Source: Oscillospiraceae bacterium (GTDB lineage Bacteria > Bacillota > Clostridia > Oscillospirales > Oscillospiraceae). Taken from it: a stretch of 36,165 nt of DNA. Positions 8,235-16,279 of the stretch are shown one piece after another; positions within the stretch are counted from its first letter, which is position 1, and each line of letters opens with the position of its first letter. Both the position numbers and the translations under genes were made by a program. The notes beneath the pieces were generated by a model, which worked only from the letters and a program-made list of their open reading frames with translations, was not told the DNA's origin and ran no database searches. The stretch spans positions 1 to 36,165 of the forward strand of contig JAFSJE010000060.1 of assembly GCA_017439425.1 (NCBI GenBank), written 5' to 3'.

Positions 8235-11200
8235 ATGGGAAGAAAACTTAAGTCCATGGATGGTAACAACGCAGCCGCATACGTGAGCTACGCTTTTACC
8301 GAGGTCGCGGGTATCTATCCGATCACCCCGTCCAGCCCCATGGCAGACTATGTTGACCAGTGGGCAGCCGCAGGCCAGAAAAACATTTTCGGAACCACAG
8401 TAAAAGTCATTGAAATGCAGTCCGAGGCCGGTGCCTCCGGTACCGTACACGGCTCTCTCGCCGCCGGTGCTCTCACCACCACCTACACCGCATCTCAGGG
8501 ACTTCTCCTCATGATCCCGAATATGTACAAGATCGCAGGCGAGCTTCTTCCCTGCGTATTCCACGTTTCCGCCCGTACCGTCGCAAGCCACGCGCTGAAC
8601 ATCTTCGGCGACCACTCCGACGTTATGGCGTGCCGTCAGACCGGCTTTGCAATGCTTGCCGAGGGCAACGTTCAGGAGGTTATGGACCTCGCTCCCGTTG
8701 CTCACCTTTCCGCAATCAAGGGCAGAGTTCCGTTCATCAACTTCTTTGACGGCTTCCGCACCTCCCACGAGATTCAGAAGATCGCCATCTGGGATTACAA
8801 CGATCTCAAGGAAATGGTCGATATGGACGCTGTCGAGGCGTTCCGCAAGCACGCTCTCAACCCCGAGAGACCTGCAATGCGCGGCTCTCACGAGAACGGA
8901 GATATCTTCTTCCAGCATCGTGAGGCTTCCAACGAGTACTACAACAAGCTTCCCGCAGTTGTCGAGGAGTACATGGAGAAGGTCAACCAGAAGCTCGGCA
9001 CCGACTACAAGCTCTTCAACTACTATGGCGCTCCCGATGCTGACCGCATCATCATCGCCATGGGCTCCTTCTGCGACGTTACCGAGGAGGTTATCGACTA
9101 CCTCAACGCTCACGGCGAGAAGGTCGGCCTCGTAAAGGTCCGCCTCTATCGTCCGTTCTGCGCCGATAAGCTCATCGAGGCGATTCCCGCAACCGCGAAG
9201 AAGATCGCTGTTATGGATCGCACCAAGGAGCCCGGCGCAATGGGCGAGCCGCTTTACATGGACGTTGTGGGCGCTCTTGCCAATGCCGGCATGAACGACG
9301 TCACCGTTATCGGCGGCCGTTACGGTCTCGGATCCAAGGATACTCCTCCTGCATCCGTCTTCGCTGTTTACAACGAGCTCAAGAAGGACGCCCCCAAGCG
9401 TCAGTTCACCATCGGTATCGTCGATGACGTTACCAATATGAGCCTTGAGGAGGACAAGAACTCCCCCAACACCGCCGCAGAGGGCACCATCGAGTGCAAG
9501 TTCTGGGGTCTCGGAGGAGACGGCACCGTCGGCGCCAACAAGAACTCCATCAAGATCATCGGCGACCATACCGATAAGTACGTTCAGGCTTACTTCCAGT
9601 ACGACTCCAAGAAGACCGGCGGTATCACCATCAGCCATCTTCGCTTCGGCGACAAGCCCATCAAGAGCCCGTACTACATCAACAAGGCCGACTTCGTTGC
9701 CTGCCACAACCCCTCTTACGTTGTCAAGGGCTACAAGATGGTCAACGACGTCAAGCCCGGCGGCGTATTCATGATCAACTGCCAGTGGTCTGACGAGGAG
9801 CTCGGCCACCATATGCCCGCTGAGGCGAAGCGCTACATCGCCAAGAACAACATCCAGCTGTACACCATCAACGCCATCGACCTCGCTATCCAGGTCGGCA
9901 TGGGCAAGCGCACCAACACCATCCTCCAGTCCGCGTTCTTCACCCTTGCGAAGGTTCTTCCGCAGGAGGACGCTATCAAGTACATGAAGGATGCCGCTAC
10001 CCACTCCTACCTCAAGAAGGGTCAGGACATCGTTGACATGAACCACAAGGCCATCGACGCCGGCGCCACCGCCTTCCACAAGGTCGAGGTTCCCGCCGAT
10101 TGGGCTACCGCTGCTGACGAGGCTGACACCACCGTTCTCGAGGGTCGCGAGGCAACCGTAAAGCAGGTCAAGAACATCATGAACCCCGTAGGAAAGATGG
10201 ACGGAGATTCCCTCCCCGTATCCGCCTTCCTCGATCACGTTGACGGTCAGTTCGAGCAGGGCGCTTCCGCCTATGAGAAGCGCGGCGTTGCAGTCAGCGT
10301 TCCTCACTGGGATGAGACAAAGTGCATCCAGTGCAACAACTGCGCATTTGTCTGCCCGCACGCCACCATCCGTCCCTACGCTCTTACCGAGGCTGAGGTC
10401 GCCGCGGCTCCCGCTGAGACGCGCGCTGTCCCCGTCAAGGCAGGCAAGGGCAAGGGCGTTTACAGCTACGTCATGGCTGTTTCCCCGCTCGACTGCATGG
10501 GCTGCGGCGTCTGCGTAGGTCAGTGCCCGACCGGTGCTATCACAATGGTTCCCCAGGAAGAGGAGCTCGATCAGCAGAAGGTCTTCGATTACTGCGTAGC
10601 AAAGGTCGAAGAGAAGGAAGACATGATCGACGCCACCGTCAAGGGAAGCCAGTTCCGCAAGCCGCTTCTCGAGTTCTCCGGCTCCTGCGCCGGCTGCGCC
10701 GAGACCAGCTATGCAAGACTTATCACCCAGCTCTTCGGTGACAGAATGTACATCTCCAACGCGACCGGATGCTCCTCCATCTGGGGCGGCCCGGCTGCTA
10801 CCTCCCCCTACACCACCAACGCCAAGGGTCAGGGCCCCGCATGGGCTAACTCCCTCTTCGAGGATAACGCTGAGCACGGTCTCGGTATGTACCTCGGCCA
10901 GAACGCCATCCGCAACGCTCTCGGCGATCAGCTCAAGGAGCTCTGCGCCTGCGACTGCGCTTCCGAGGAGCTGAAGGCTGCCATCGGCGCATGGTTCGAT
11001 ACAAAGACAAACGGCACCGAGAATAAGGCCGCTACCGCGACCCTCATCGCCGAGCTCGAGAAGAACGGCTCCGACGCTGCCAAGGCTATCCTTGCCAAGA
11101 AGGAATACCTCGGCAAGAAGAGCGTCTGGATCTTCGGCGGCGACGGCTGGGCTTATGATATCGGCTTCGGCGGCGTTGACCACGTTCTTGCCTCCGGCAA

Positions 11201-11768
11201 CGACGTCAACATCTTCGTATTCGATACTGAGGTCTATTCCAACACCGGCGGACAGGCATCCAAGGCTTCCAACATCGGTCAGGTCGCTCAGTTCGCAGCT
11301 GCCGGTAAGGAGATGAAGAAGAAGAGCCTTGCTGAGATCGCGATGAGCTACGGCTACATCTACGTCGCTCAGGTTGCTATGGGCGCCAACCCCGCTCAGA
11401 CCCTCAAGGCAATTCAGGAGGCAGAGGCTTATCCCGGACCCTCCCTCATCATCGGTTATGCACCCTGCGAGATGCACTCCATCAAGGGCGGCATGATCAA
11501 CTGCCAGAAGGAAATGAAGAAGGCTGTTGAGTGCGGCTACTGGAATATGTTCCGCTTCAACCCCGCTGCTCCTCAGGAGAAGCGCTTCACTCTCGATTCC
11601 AAGGCACCTGCCGGCGGATATCAGGAGTTCCTTATGAACGAGGCCCGTTACAGCCGCCTCACCCGCGAGTTCCCGGAGAGAGCTACCGTTCTCTTCGCAA
11701 AGAACGAGGAGGCCGCAAAGGAGCGTTACGAGCATCTCCAGAAGCTCCTCACTCTCTACAACGCCTGA
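8235..11768 (+). CDS. nifJ: Pyruvate:ferredoxin (flavodoxin) oxidoreductase, single-chain
   Basis: The 1177-residue enzyme oxidises pyruvate plus CoA to acetyl-CoA and CO2 and passes electrons to ferredoxin, the centre of clostridial fermentation. Visible parts: N-terminal transketolase-like domain (YPITPSSPMAD), a two-cluster ferredoxin domain (C697/C700/C703/C707 and C754/C757/C760/C764), ligands of the proximal cluster at C818, C821, C846 and C1078, and the thiamine-diphosphate motif GGDGWAYDIG with the Mg/TPP segment DTEVYSNTGGQ. All ligands are present, and the length is normal. The codons are strongly biased (AAC, TTC, CGC, AAG), unlike its neighbours, as expected for a very highly expressed gene. 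It is monocistronic. Confidence 0.97.
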   Translation: MGRKLKSMDGNNAAAYVSYAFTEVAGIYPITPSSPMADYVDQWAAAGQKNIFGTTVKVIEMQSEAGASGTVHGSLAAGALTTTYTASQGLLLMIPNMYKIAGELLPCVFHVSARTVASHALNIFGDHSDVMACRQTGFAMLAEGNVQEVMDLAPVAHLSAIKGRVPFINFFDGFRTSHEIQKIAIWDYNDLKEMVDMDAVEAFRKHALNPERPAMRGSHENGDIFFQHREASNEYYNKLPAVVEEYMEKVNQKLGTDYKLFNYYGAPDADRIIIAMGSFCDVTEEVIDYLNAHGEKVGLVKVRLYRPFCADKLIEAIPATAKKIAVMDRTKEPGAMGEPLYMDVVGALANAGMNDVTVIGGRYGLGSKDTPPASVFAVYNELKKDAPKRQFTIGIVDDVTNMSLEEDKNSPNTAAEGTIECKFWGLGGDGTVGANKNSIKIIGDHTDKYVQAYFQYDSKKTGGITISHLRFGDKPIKSPYYINKADFVACHNPSYVVKGYKMVNDVKPGGVFMINCQWSDEELGHHMPAEAKRYIAKNNIQLYTINAIDLAIQVGMGKRTNTILQSAFFTLAKVLPQEDAIKYMKDAATHSYLKKGQDIVDMNHKAIDAGATAFHKVEVPADWATAADEADTTVLEGREATVKQVKNIMNPVGKMDGDSLPVSAFLDHVDGQFEQGASAYEKRGVAVSVPHWDETKCIQCNNCAFVCPHATIRPYALTEAEVAAAPAETRAVPVKAGKGKGVYSYVMAVSPLDCMGCGVCVGQCPTGAITMVPQEEELDQQKVFDYCVAKVEEKEDMIDATVKGSQFRKPLLEFSGSCAGCAETSYARLITQLFGDRMYISNATGCSSIWGGPAATSPYTTNAKGQGPAWANSLFEDNAEHGLGMYLGQNAIRNALGDQLKELCACDCASEELKAAIGAWFDTKTNGTENKAATATLIAELEKNGSDAAKAILAKKEYLGKKSVWIFGGDGWAYDIGFGGVDHVLASGNDVNIFVFDTEVYSNTGGQASKASNIGQVAQFAAAGKEMKKKSLAEIAMSYGYIYVAQVAMGANPAQTLKAIQEAEAYPGPSLIIGYAPCEMHSIKGGMINCQKEMKKAVECGYWNMFRFNPAAPQEKRFTLDSKAPAGGYQEFLMNEARYSRLTREFPERATVLFAKNEEAAKERYEHLQKLLTLYNA

Positions 11769-11788
11769 GTTCAGCTCTGAATAAAACA

Positions 11789-11817
11789 AAAATCCCACGG
11801 TCTGACCGTGGGATTTT
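11789..11817. terminator. Bidirectional terminator between nifJ and the ABC permease
   Basis: Arms AAAATCCCACGG (11789-11800) and CCGTGGGATTTT (11806-11817) with a TCTGA loop. On the minus strand it is followed by TGTTTTATTC after the T run. It closes nifJ and the GntR-ABC operon. Confidence 0.88.
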
Positions 11818-11829
11818 CTTATGCAGAGA

Positions 11830-12630
11830 TCATTCAAGATTCAGCCGATATCTGAGATTCCACCAGGTTAAAACGTAGAAGATAATACCCTGAAGGAACT
11901 GAAAGCCAAAGAGAAGCGTAAAGTTCTGGTAAAAGTTTTCGTTAAAGGTTTCGGAGGTAAAGACATTTTCGTTGAGCGTAATAAGCACCTGCAAGCCGCC
12001 GCCGTTCATCCAACCGAGAATAATACCGATTACAAAGTAGGCGACAATGCTCCACAGCACCTTGTTCCTTGCAAAGCCGTAGCCTATTGACATGCAGGAG
12101 TAGACGTTGAGGCAGCCGACGATACCGGAAACGACGGCGTAGAGCGCAATGGAGAGCATCCACCCGAGCACCGACGCCTTGTTGTCGTAAGAGAAGAACA
12201 GCTCGAATAGGTAGCCGAGATCCTTCAATGCTTCGACGACCCAGCCGACCTCAAAGGCGGCGATAACCGCACTGAGCACTACAACAAGGACTGTTCCCGC
12301 ACTCCACACGAGAGAGACAATGATTTTCGCCCAGAGAATGGAGTGGATAGAGGCGGGGAGGGTCATTGTAAGGTATCCCTCGTCGCTGAGAACGTTTCGC
12401 TTGAAGCGCACTATCATAACAACAAAGGTATAGACAAAAGCGCCGATAAGCCCGATGAAGAATGCGGCAACGATGAGGTAGAGGGCAAGACCGATAAAAA
12501 TCGGCATATTTCTGTCAAGCATACGGAAGGCGAAATGCGCAAACAGAGAAACGAGCAGCACAACGGCGTACATCGGAAGAATAAGCCTTCCGGTCGCACG
12601 AAACTCGTGCTTAATGAGCTTTCCTAACAT
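11830..12630 (-). CDS. ABC-2-type transporter permease of the GntR/ABC operon
   Basis: The 266-residue integral membrane protein has about six hydrophobic segments (near 16-35, 44-75, 98-126, 155-183, 190-207 and 235-256). It is the last gene of a three-gene operon, and its ATG overlaps the ATPase gene by 7 bp. The layout GntR, ATPase, permease matches the YtrABC-like group linked to envelope stress or antimicrobial peptide response in Firmicutes. The transported substrate cannot be read from sequence. Confidence 0.82.
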   Translation of the reverse strand: MLGKLIKHEFRATGRLILPMYAVVLLVSLFAHFAFRMLDRNMPIFIGLALYLIVAAFFIGLIGAFVYTFVVMIVRFKRNVLSDEGYLTMTLPASIHSILWAKIIVSLVWSAGTVLVVVLSAVIAAFEVGWVVEALKDLGYLFELFFSYDNKASVLGWMLSIALYAVVSGIVGCLNVYSCMSIGYGFARNKVLWSIVAYFVIGIILGWMNGGGLQVLITLNENVFTSETFNENFYQNFTLLFGFQFLQGIIFYVLTWWNLRYRLNLE

Positions 12631-13319
12631 CTGAACACCTCCCTGAAAAGACCGTCTACGCTCATACCGCGGCTCTCGCGGATGTGATCTACTGAATCAT
12701 AGAGCACAATCTCACCGCGGGAGATAAAGAGCGCGTCGTCAAGGATGTTTTCAACGTCCGCTATGAGGTGAGTCGAAATCACGACAGAGGCGGAGGGATC
12801 GTAGTTGTTGATTATAGTTGCGAGAATGTAATCGCGGGTCGCCGGGTCAACGCCGCCGATCGGCTCGTCGAGCATATAGAGCTTCGCGCGCCGGCTCATC
12901 GCAAGAATGAGCTGCACCTTTTCGCGCGTACCCTTCGACATCTCCTTTATGCGCATCTTCTCGCCGATTCCGAGATTGTGCAGCATATCCTGTGCGCGGT
13001 TCGGCTCGAAGTCCGCGTAAAAATCTGAGTAGAATTTTATGAGCTCCTCGGCACTCATCCACAGCGGAACATTTATGCGCTCAGGCAGATAGCTGACAAG
13101 CGATTTCGACCTCGCGCCGGGCTTCTCCCCGTCAATGAGTATTTCGCCGCTCGTGGGCTGCAAGAGGCCGTTTGCGAGTTTTATAAGAGTTGTTTTTCCG
13201 CTGCCGTTGGGGCCGAGCAGACCTACTATCCGCCCCGGCTCGATCGCAAAGCTGACGTTTGTGAGCGCCGGATTTGAGCCGTAGCGCTTGGTCAGCGATT
13301 TTGCTTCAAGAATTGGCAT
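12624..13319 (-). CDS. ABC transporter ATP-binding protein
   Basis: The 231-residue ATPase has Walker A GPNGSGKT (36-43), the divergent signature MSKGTREK in place of LSGGQ, and Walker B with the catalytic glutamate in LYMLDEP, followed by a D-loop GGVDPATRD and the switch histidine in VISTHLIAD. A signature of the SKGTREK type is usual in drug- or bacteriocin-resistance ATPases (BcrA/YtrB-like). It overlaps GntR by 14 bp and the permease by 7 bp, so all three should be made in fixed ratio. Confidence 0.92.
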   Translation of the reverse strand: MPILEAKSLTKRYGSNPALTNVSFAIEPGRIVGLLGPNGSGKTTLIKLANGLLQPTSGEILIDGEKPGARSKSLVSYLPERINVPLWMSAEELIKFYSDFYADFEPNRAQDMLHNLGIGEKMRIKEMSKGTREKVQLILAMSRRAKLYMLDEPIGGVDPATRDYILATIINNYDPSASVVISTHLIADVENILDDALFISRGEIVLYDSVDHIRESRGMSVDGLFREVFRC

Positions 13320-13680
13320 TTTCTTCCTCCTTTTCCTTTATCGCTAATAAGATCTCATCCGTTTTGAGACCCAGCGAGCGCATATAACCGAGATATTCTG
13401 CGGTTTTCGCCTCCGCAAGCTCGCGCCTGACGCGCCCGATAATATCCGCGTCCTCAGTCACAAACTTGCCGGAGGTGCGCTGAGTGTAAATCAGTCCGTT
13501 CCTTTCCAGCTCGAACAGCGCGCGCTGCATCGTGTTCGGGTTCACACCTGCCCAGAGGGCGAGGTCGCGCACGCTCCTGAGCTTGTCGCCCGGGAGAAGC
13601 TTGCCCGAGACGATGGAAAGCTTGAAGCGCTCTATAAGCTGAAGATAGATCGGCTCGTTCTGCCTGAACGAAGTATCCAT
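13306..13680 (-). CDS. GntR-family transcriptional regulator, YtrA subfamily
   Basis: The 124-residue protein has an N-terminal winged helix (PIYLQLIERFKLSIVSG, LRSVRDLALWAGVNPNTMQRA, split here as two motifs) and only a short C-terminal helix region, as in the YtrA branch of GntR proteins, which dimerise without a large ligand domain. It is the first gene of the operon with the ATPase and permease. AGGAGG lies 4-6 nt upstream of ATG 13680. A perfect 28-bp dyad lies over the -10 box of its own promoter, so it probably represses its own operon until a cell-envelope signal releases it. Confidence 0.9.
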   Translation of the reverse strand: MDTSFRQNEPIYLQLIERFKLSIVSGKLLPGDKLRSVRDLALWAGVNPNTMQRALFELERNGLIYTQRTSGKFVTEDADIIGRVRRELAEAKTAEYLGYMRSLGLKTDEILLAIKEKEEENANS

Positions 13681-13690
13681 TGTTCACCTC

Positions 13691-13718
13691 CTATTGTATT
13701 AGGCAACTAATACAATAG
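13691..13718. promoter_or_regulatory. 28-bp perfect palindromic operator of the GntR operon
   Basis: Arms CTATTGTATTAG (13691-13702) and CTAATACAATAG (13707-13718) around GCAA. It covers the -10 hexamer and transcription start of the GntR promoter and reaches the ribosome binding site, an arrangement that fits autorepression. Confidence 0.8.
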
Positions 13719-13740
13719 CACAGAAATAAACCCTTGTCAA
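13712..13740 (-). promoter_or_regulatory. Promoter of the GntR-ABC operon
   Basis: On the minus strand, TTGACA (13740-13735) and TATTGT (13717-13712), spacer 17 bp. The -10 lies inside the palindromic operator. Confidence 0.78.
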
Positions 13741-13744
13741 GCCC

Positions 13745-13773
13745 TTGACTGAGAATATAATTTGATATACAAT
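13745..13773 (+). promoter_or_regulatory. Promoter of the YitT-family gene
   Basis: TTGACT (13745-13750) and TACAAT (13768-13773), spacer 17 bp. Its -35 is 4 bp from the -35 of the divergent GntR promoter. Confidence 0.65.
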
Positions 13774-13810
13774 ATAAAAGTTGCGAAATTGCTCGTGAGG
13801 TACTTAAATT

Positions 13811-14719
13811 ATGAAGAAAATAATCGGCAAACCCTCGGAATATCTGCATCTTCTCCTCGGAAATCTGCTGTATGCGATTGGCTTCAACCTCTTTTTGAAC
13901 GGAAACAACATCGCCGCCGGCGGCTTTGGAGGTATCGGACTTGTGGTAAGCCGCTTTCTGCCGGTTTCGGTCGGTACAGTGGTCGTCGTGCTGAGCATTC
14001 CGATTTTTCTGTGGTCATACAAGGTGCAGGGCGCGAAATACACGATCTCTGCGTTTCTCTCAACTCTTGCGTTCTCGGGCTTTACCGATTTTCTGTCGTT
14101 TCTGCCGAATGTTACAGAAAATAAGCTCCTTGCGGCACTCTGCGGCGGCGCGATTTACGGACTTGCGGCTTTTATACTCGTGCGCGGCAGGGTATCCGGC
14201 TCCGGCTCGGATCTTCTGGGCAGACTGCTCATCACAAAATTCCGCGTTCTGAGCCTCGGCACCTTCGTTATGCTCGTCGATATCTTTGTTGTGCTTACCA
14301 GCGTCATCGCATTCCACGATCTCGAGGGAGGCATCTACGCCGGCGTGACCATCGTCACAATTTCGTTTGTCACCGACGCCTGCATAAACGGCGGCAACCG
14401 TGCCTATATGTTTGAGGTGATCACAAACGCCGACCCCGATGAGCTTGCTAACCGCATTTTTGAGAAGCTCGACCGCTCGTCAACTCTTCTTAGAGGCATC
14501 GGAATGTACAAGCACGAGGAGCGAAATATGCTGATGGTAGTCGTCTCGCCGAGGCAGGTCTATGAGATGAAGGATATCATCAAGGAGGTCGCGCCTGACG
14601 CATTTGTGGTGCTCGTCAGCGCCTCGGAGATAATGGGCGAGGGCTTTCGCGGCCTTGACGTCACAGTGCCGATCAAGGAAATTGAGGCGAAGGAAGAGGA
14701 GAGCGCTCTGAAAAAATGA
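13811..14719 (+). CDS. YitT-family membrane protein with C-terminal DUF2179 domain
   Basis: The 302-residue protein starts with about five or six transmembrane segments (for example LLLGNLLYAIGFNLFL, GGFGGIGLVVSRF, VGTVVVVLSIPIFLW, GGAIYGLAAFILVRG, SLGTFVMLVDIFVVLTSVIA), followed by a soluble domain from about 195 with the DUF2179 pattern (AYMFEVIT, RGIGMYK, LMVVVSPRQV, DAFVVLVSASEIMGEGF). The family is widespread in Firmicutes; its molecular function is unsettled. Start choice rests on a modest GTGAGG at 13795-13800. It stands alone, diverging from the GntR operon, with a palindromic repeat 28 bp behind it. Confidence 0.85.
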   Translation: MKKIIGKPSEYLHLLLGNLLYAIGFNLFLNGNNIAAGGFGGIGLVVSRFLPVSVGTVVVVLSIPIFLWSYKVQGAKYTISAFLSTLAFSGFTDFLSFLPNVTENKLLAALCGGAIYGLAAFILVRGRVSGSGSDLLGRLLITKFRVLSLGTFVMLVDIFVVLTSVIAFHDLEGGIYAGVTIVTISFVTDACINGGNRAYMFEVITNADPDELANRIFEKLDRSSTLLRGIGMYKHEERNMLMVVVSPRQVYEMKDIIKEVAPDAFVVLVSASEIMGEGFRGLDVTVPIKEIEAKEEESALKK

Positions 14720-14746
14720 CGGAAATCCGTCGCGCAAAATTCAATT

Positions 14747-14911
14747 TAATACTAACCCCTAATTAAAAGCTTTAACCGAGCGCGCAGAATTTTTTGCGTC
14801 ATACAAGGCGTCCGGTGCAGACAATACTTTGTGTATTATCAAGCCGGATAACGAAGTATGACGCGAAAAGGGCAAGCGCGAATTGAAGATTTTGATTAGG
14901 GGTTAGTATTA
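14747..14911. repeat. 165-bp near-palindromic intergenic element (MITE-like)
   Basis: The 16-bp termini AATACTAACCCCTAAT (14748-14763) and its perfect complement at 14895-14910 bound a stretch whose two halves pair imperfectly along most of their length, including GCGTCATAC on one side and GTATGACGC on the other and a central dyad GACAATACTTTGTGTATTATC read from both sides in part. TA dinucleotides at both ends would fit a Tc1/mariner or IS630-type target duplication. No ORF is inside. It fills the 301-bp gap between the YitT gene and the BMP gene together with the BMP terminator. Confidence 0.7.
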
Positions 14912-14969
14912 TCACCCATTCTATTTAAAAGAAGAGACAATGAGGTATTCGATTTGTAAAAAGCGACAA

Positions 14970-15002
14970 AAAAGGGTCTGTCCATTTCGGACAGACCCTT
15001 TT
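14970..15002 (-). terminator. Terminator of the BMP lipoprotein gene
   Basis: Perfect arms AAAAGGGTCTGTCC (14970-14983) and GGACAGACCCTTTT (14989-15002). On the minus strand the hairpin is followed by TTTTTTG, a good U-tract, 18 bp behind the gene. Confidence 0.88.
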
Positions 15003-15020
15003 GAGCTTTTGATCAGGGAA

Positions 15021-16157
15021 TTATTCGTAGATGATGGTTACGTTGGAGAAGTCCTTAGCTGCGATTCCGTCAGCCTCAGGAGCGGCGTTATCGATGGTGA
15101 CAGAGCCCTCGAGAACCTTCTGGTAAAGTGCCTCGTACTCAGCAACGGTGTAATTCTTCATCTTCCAGGTATCGGTCGGAAGGCCGACAGCGTTCTCAGC
15201 AACTCCGAGGGAGGTGCCGTTGCCGCCGATGAGACCCCAGGTGCCGTTGTCGTTCATGGAGATGGCGAGCATAGCGGCAGCGGAGAGACCCTTCATAGCG
15301 GAGGTGATAACGGTCTCAGAGTCGGGGCTCTGGTCGACGTCAACGCCGATTACAAGACCGTCGTTAGCGGAAGCAGCAGCGGTGATGGACTGGAAGATGG
15401 AGCCGCCGCAGGCAAATACAACCTGGGTGCCGTTCTGATACCAGCCGCTCATCATGCTCTGAAGCTCAGGGGAAGCGGAGAAGGAAGCGCCGTACTGATA
15501 GGTGTACTTGATCTCAACGGTCTTGCCCATTTCCTTAGCAGCGTCATTGGCGCCCTGAACGAAGCCGTAGCCATAGCGGTTAACTGCGGGGTTGGTTCCG
15601 CCGCCGCCGCCCGCGAAGCCGAGCTTGTCATAGCCTTCCTTAACGATTGCATAGCCTGCGAAGTAGCCGGGCTGCTCCTCTTTGAAGTCGATGCCGGCAA
15701 CGTTGTCAAGGCCGAGGTTCCAACCGTCGATGAATACGAAGTTGGTGTCGGTGTAATCCTTGGCGGCTCTCTCGAGAGCGCCGGCCTGCATGAAGCCTGC
15801 GCAGACGATGACCTTGGCGCCTGCCTCGGCAGCGGCCTTCATCGCGTCGTAACGGTCGTCGTCAGTTGCCTGATCGCCGTTAGCGGGCTGATAGTACTTG
15901 TAGCTCTCGTTTGCCTGATAGGCATAGCTCTTGACTCCGTCATAGGTGCCCTGGTTGAAGGACTTGTCCTTGAGCTGGCCAACGTCGGTAACGAACGCTA
16001 CCTGATACTTACCGTCAGCGCTGGTCATGGTGTCGGGGATGGAATCGGGGTTGGTTACGTCCACGTTGTCATTCTTGGTCTCGGTATTGCCGCCGGAGCA
16101 GGCTGCGAGAGAGAAGACCATTACGAGGGCGAGAGCCAGTGCGAGAAACTTTTTCAT
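15021..16157 (-). CDS. BMP/PnrA-family nucleoside-binding lipoprotein of an ABC importer
   Basis: The 378-residue product begins with a lipoprotein signal peptide ending in SLAAC, with C20 as the lipidated residue, then a short Gly/Asn linker. The mature part matches the basic membrane protein (BMP/PnrA) family: VAFVTDVGQLKDKSFNQGTYDGV, read as VAFVTDVGQLKDKSFNQ and GTYDGV, and GVDVDQSP near the ligand site. Relatives bind purine or other nucleosides outside the membrane. No permease or ATPase is adjacent, so its transporter is elsewhere or lost. It follows deoD on the same strand, which supports a nucleoside role. ATG 16157 has GGAGGA at proper distance; the longer frame to 16244 contains the promoter. 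Confidence 0.88.
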   Translation of the reverse strand: MKKFLALALALVMVFSLAACSGGNTETKNDNVDVTNPDSIPDTMTSADGKYQVAFVTDVGQLKDKSFNQGTYDGVKSYAYQANESYKYYQPANGDQATDDDRYDAMKAAAEAGAKVIVCAGFMQAGALERAAKDYTDTNFVFIDGWNLGLDNVAGIDFKEEQPGYFAGYAIVKEGYDKLGFAGGGGGTNPAVNRYGYGFVQGANDAAKEMGKTVEIKYTYQYGASFSASPELQSMMSGWYQNGTQVVFACGGSIFQSITAAASANDGLVIGVDVDQSPDSETVITSAMKGLSAAAMLAISMNDNGTWGLIGGNGTSLGVAENAVGLPTDTWKMKNYTVAEYEALYQKVLEGSVTIDNAAPEADGIAAKDFSNVTIIYE

Positions 16158-16195
16158 TTGTACATTCCTCCATATCTGTTCTCTTTTATATAATT

Positions 16196-16209
16196 GTGCA
16201 CTAATGCAC
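16196..16209. promoter_or_regulatory. Small dyad at the BMP transcription start
   Basis: GTGCA-CTAA-TGCAC, a perfect 5-bp-arm dyad beginning about where transcription from the 16216-16244 promoter should start. It could be an operator; the arms are short, so chance is not excluded. Confidence 0.35.
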
Positions 16210-16215
16210 GCATAT

Positions 16216-16244
16216 ATTATAATGCATTTCGGGCGACATTTCAA
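16216..16244 (-). promoter_or_regulatory. Promoter of the BMP lipoprotein gene
   Basis: On the minus strand, TTGAAA (16244-16239) and TATAAT (16221-16216), spacer 17 bp. It gives the BMP gene its own start in the 122-bp gap behind deoD. Confidence 0.78.
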
Positions 16245-16279
16245 GTCACATAATACACTTTTGCCGTTTTGTGCAAAAT

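Noticed and set aside
8211-11837. Minus-strand ORF of 1208 codons opposite nifJ
   Set aside because: It is antisense to a complete, highly biased nifJ gene. The codon bias keeps the opposite frame free of stops. The product is low in complexity (Leu, Val, Gly, Glu rich), with no domain and no ribosome binding site.
14940-16193. Plus-strand ORF of 417 codons opposite the BMP lipoprotein gene
   Set aside because: It is a shadow of a gene with a clear signal peptide, lipobox and family match, and it runs through that gene's terminator.
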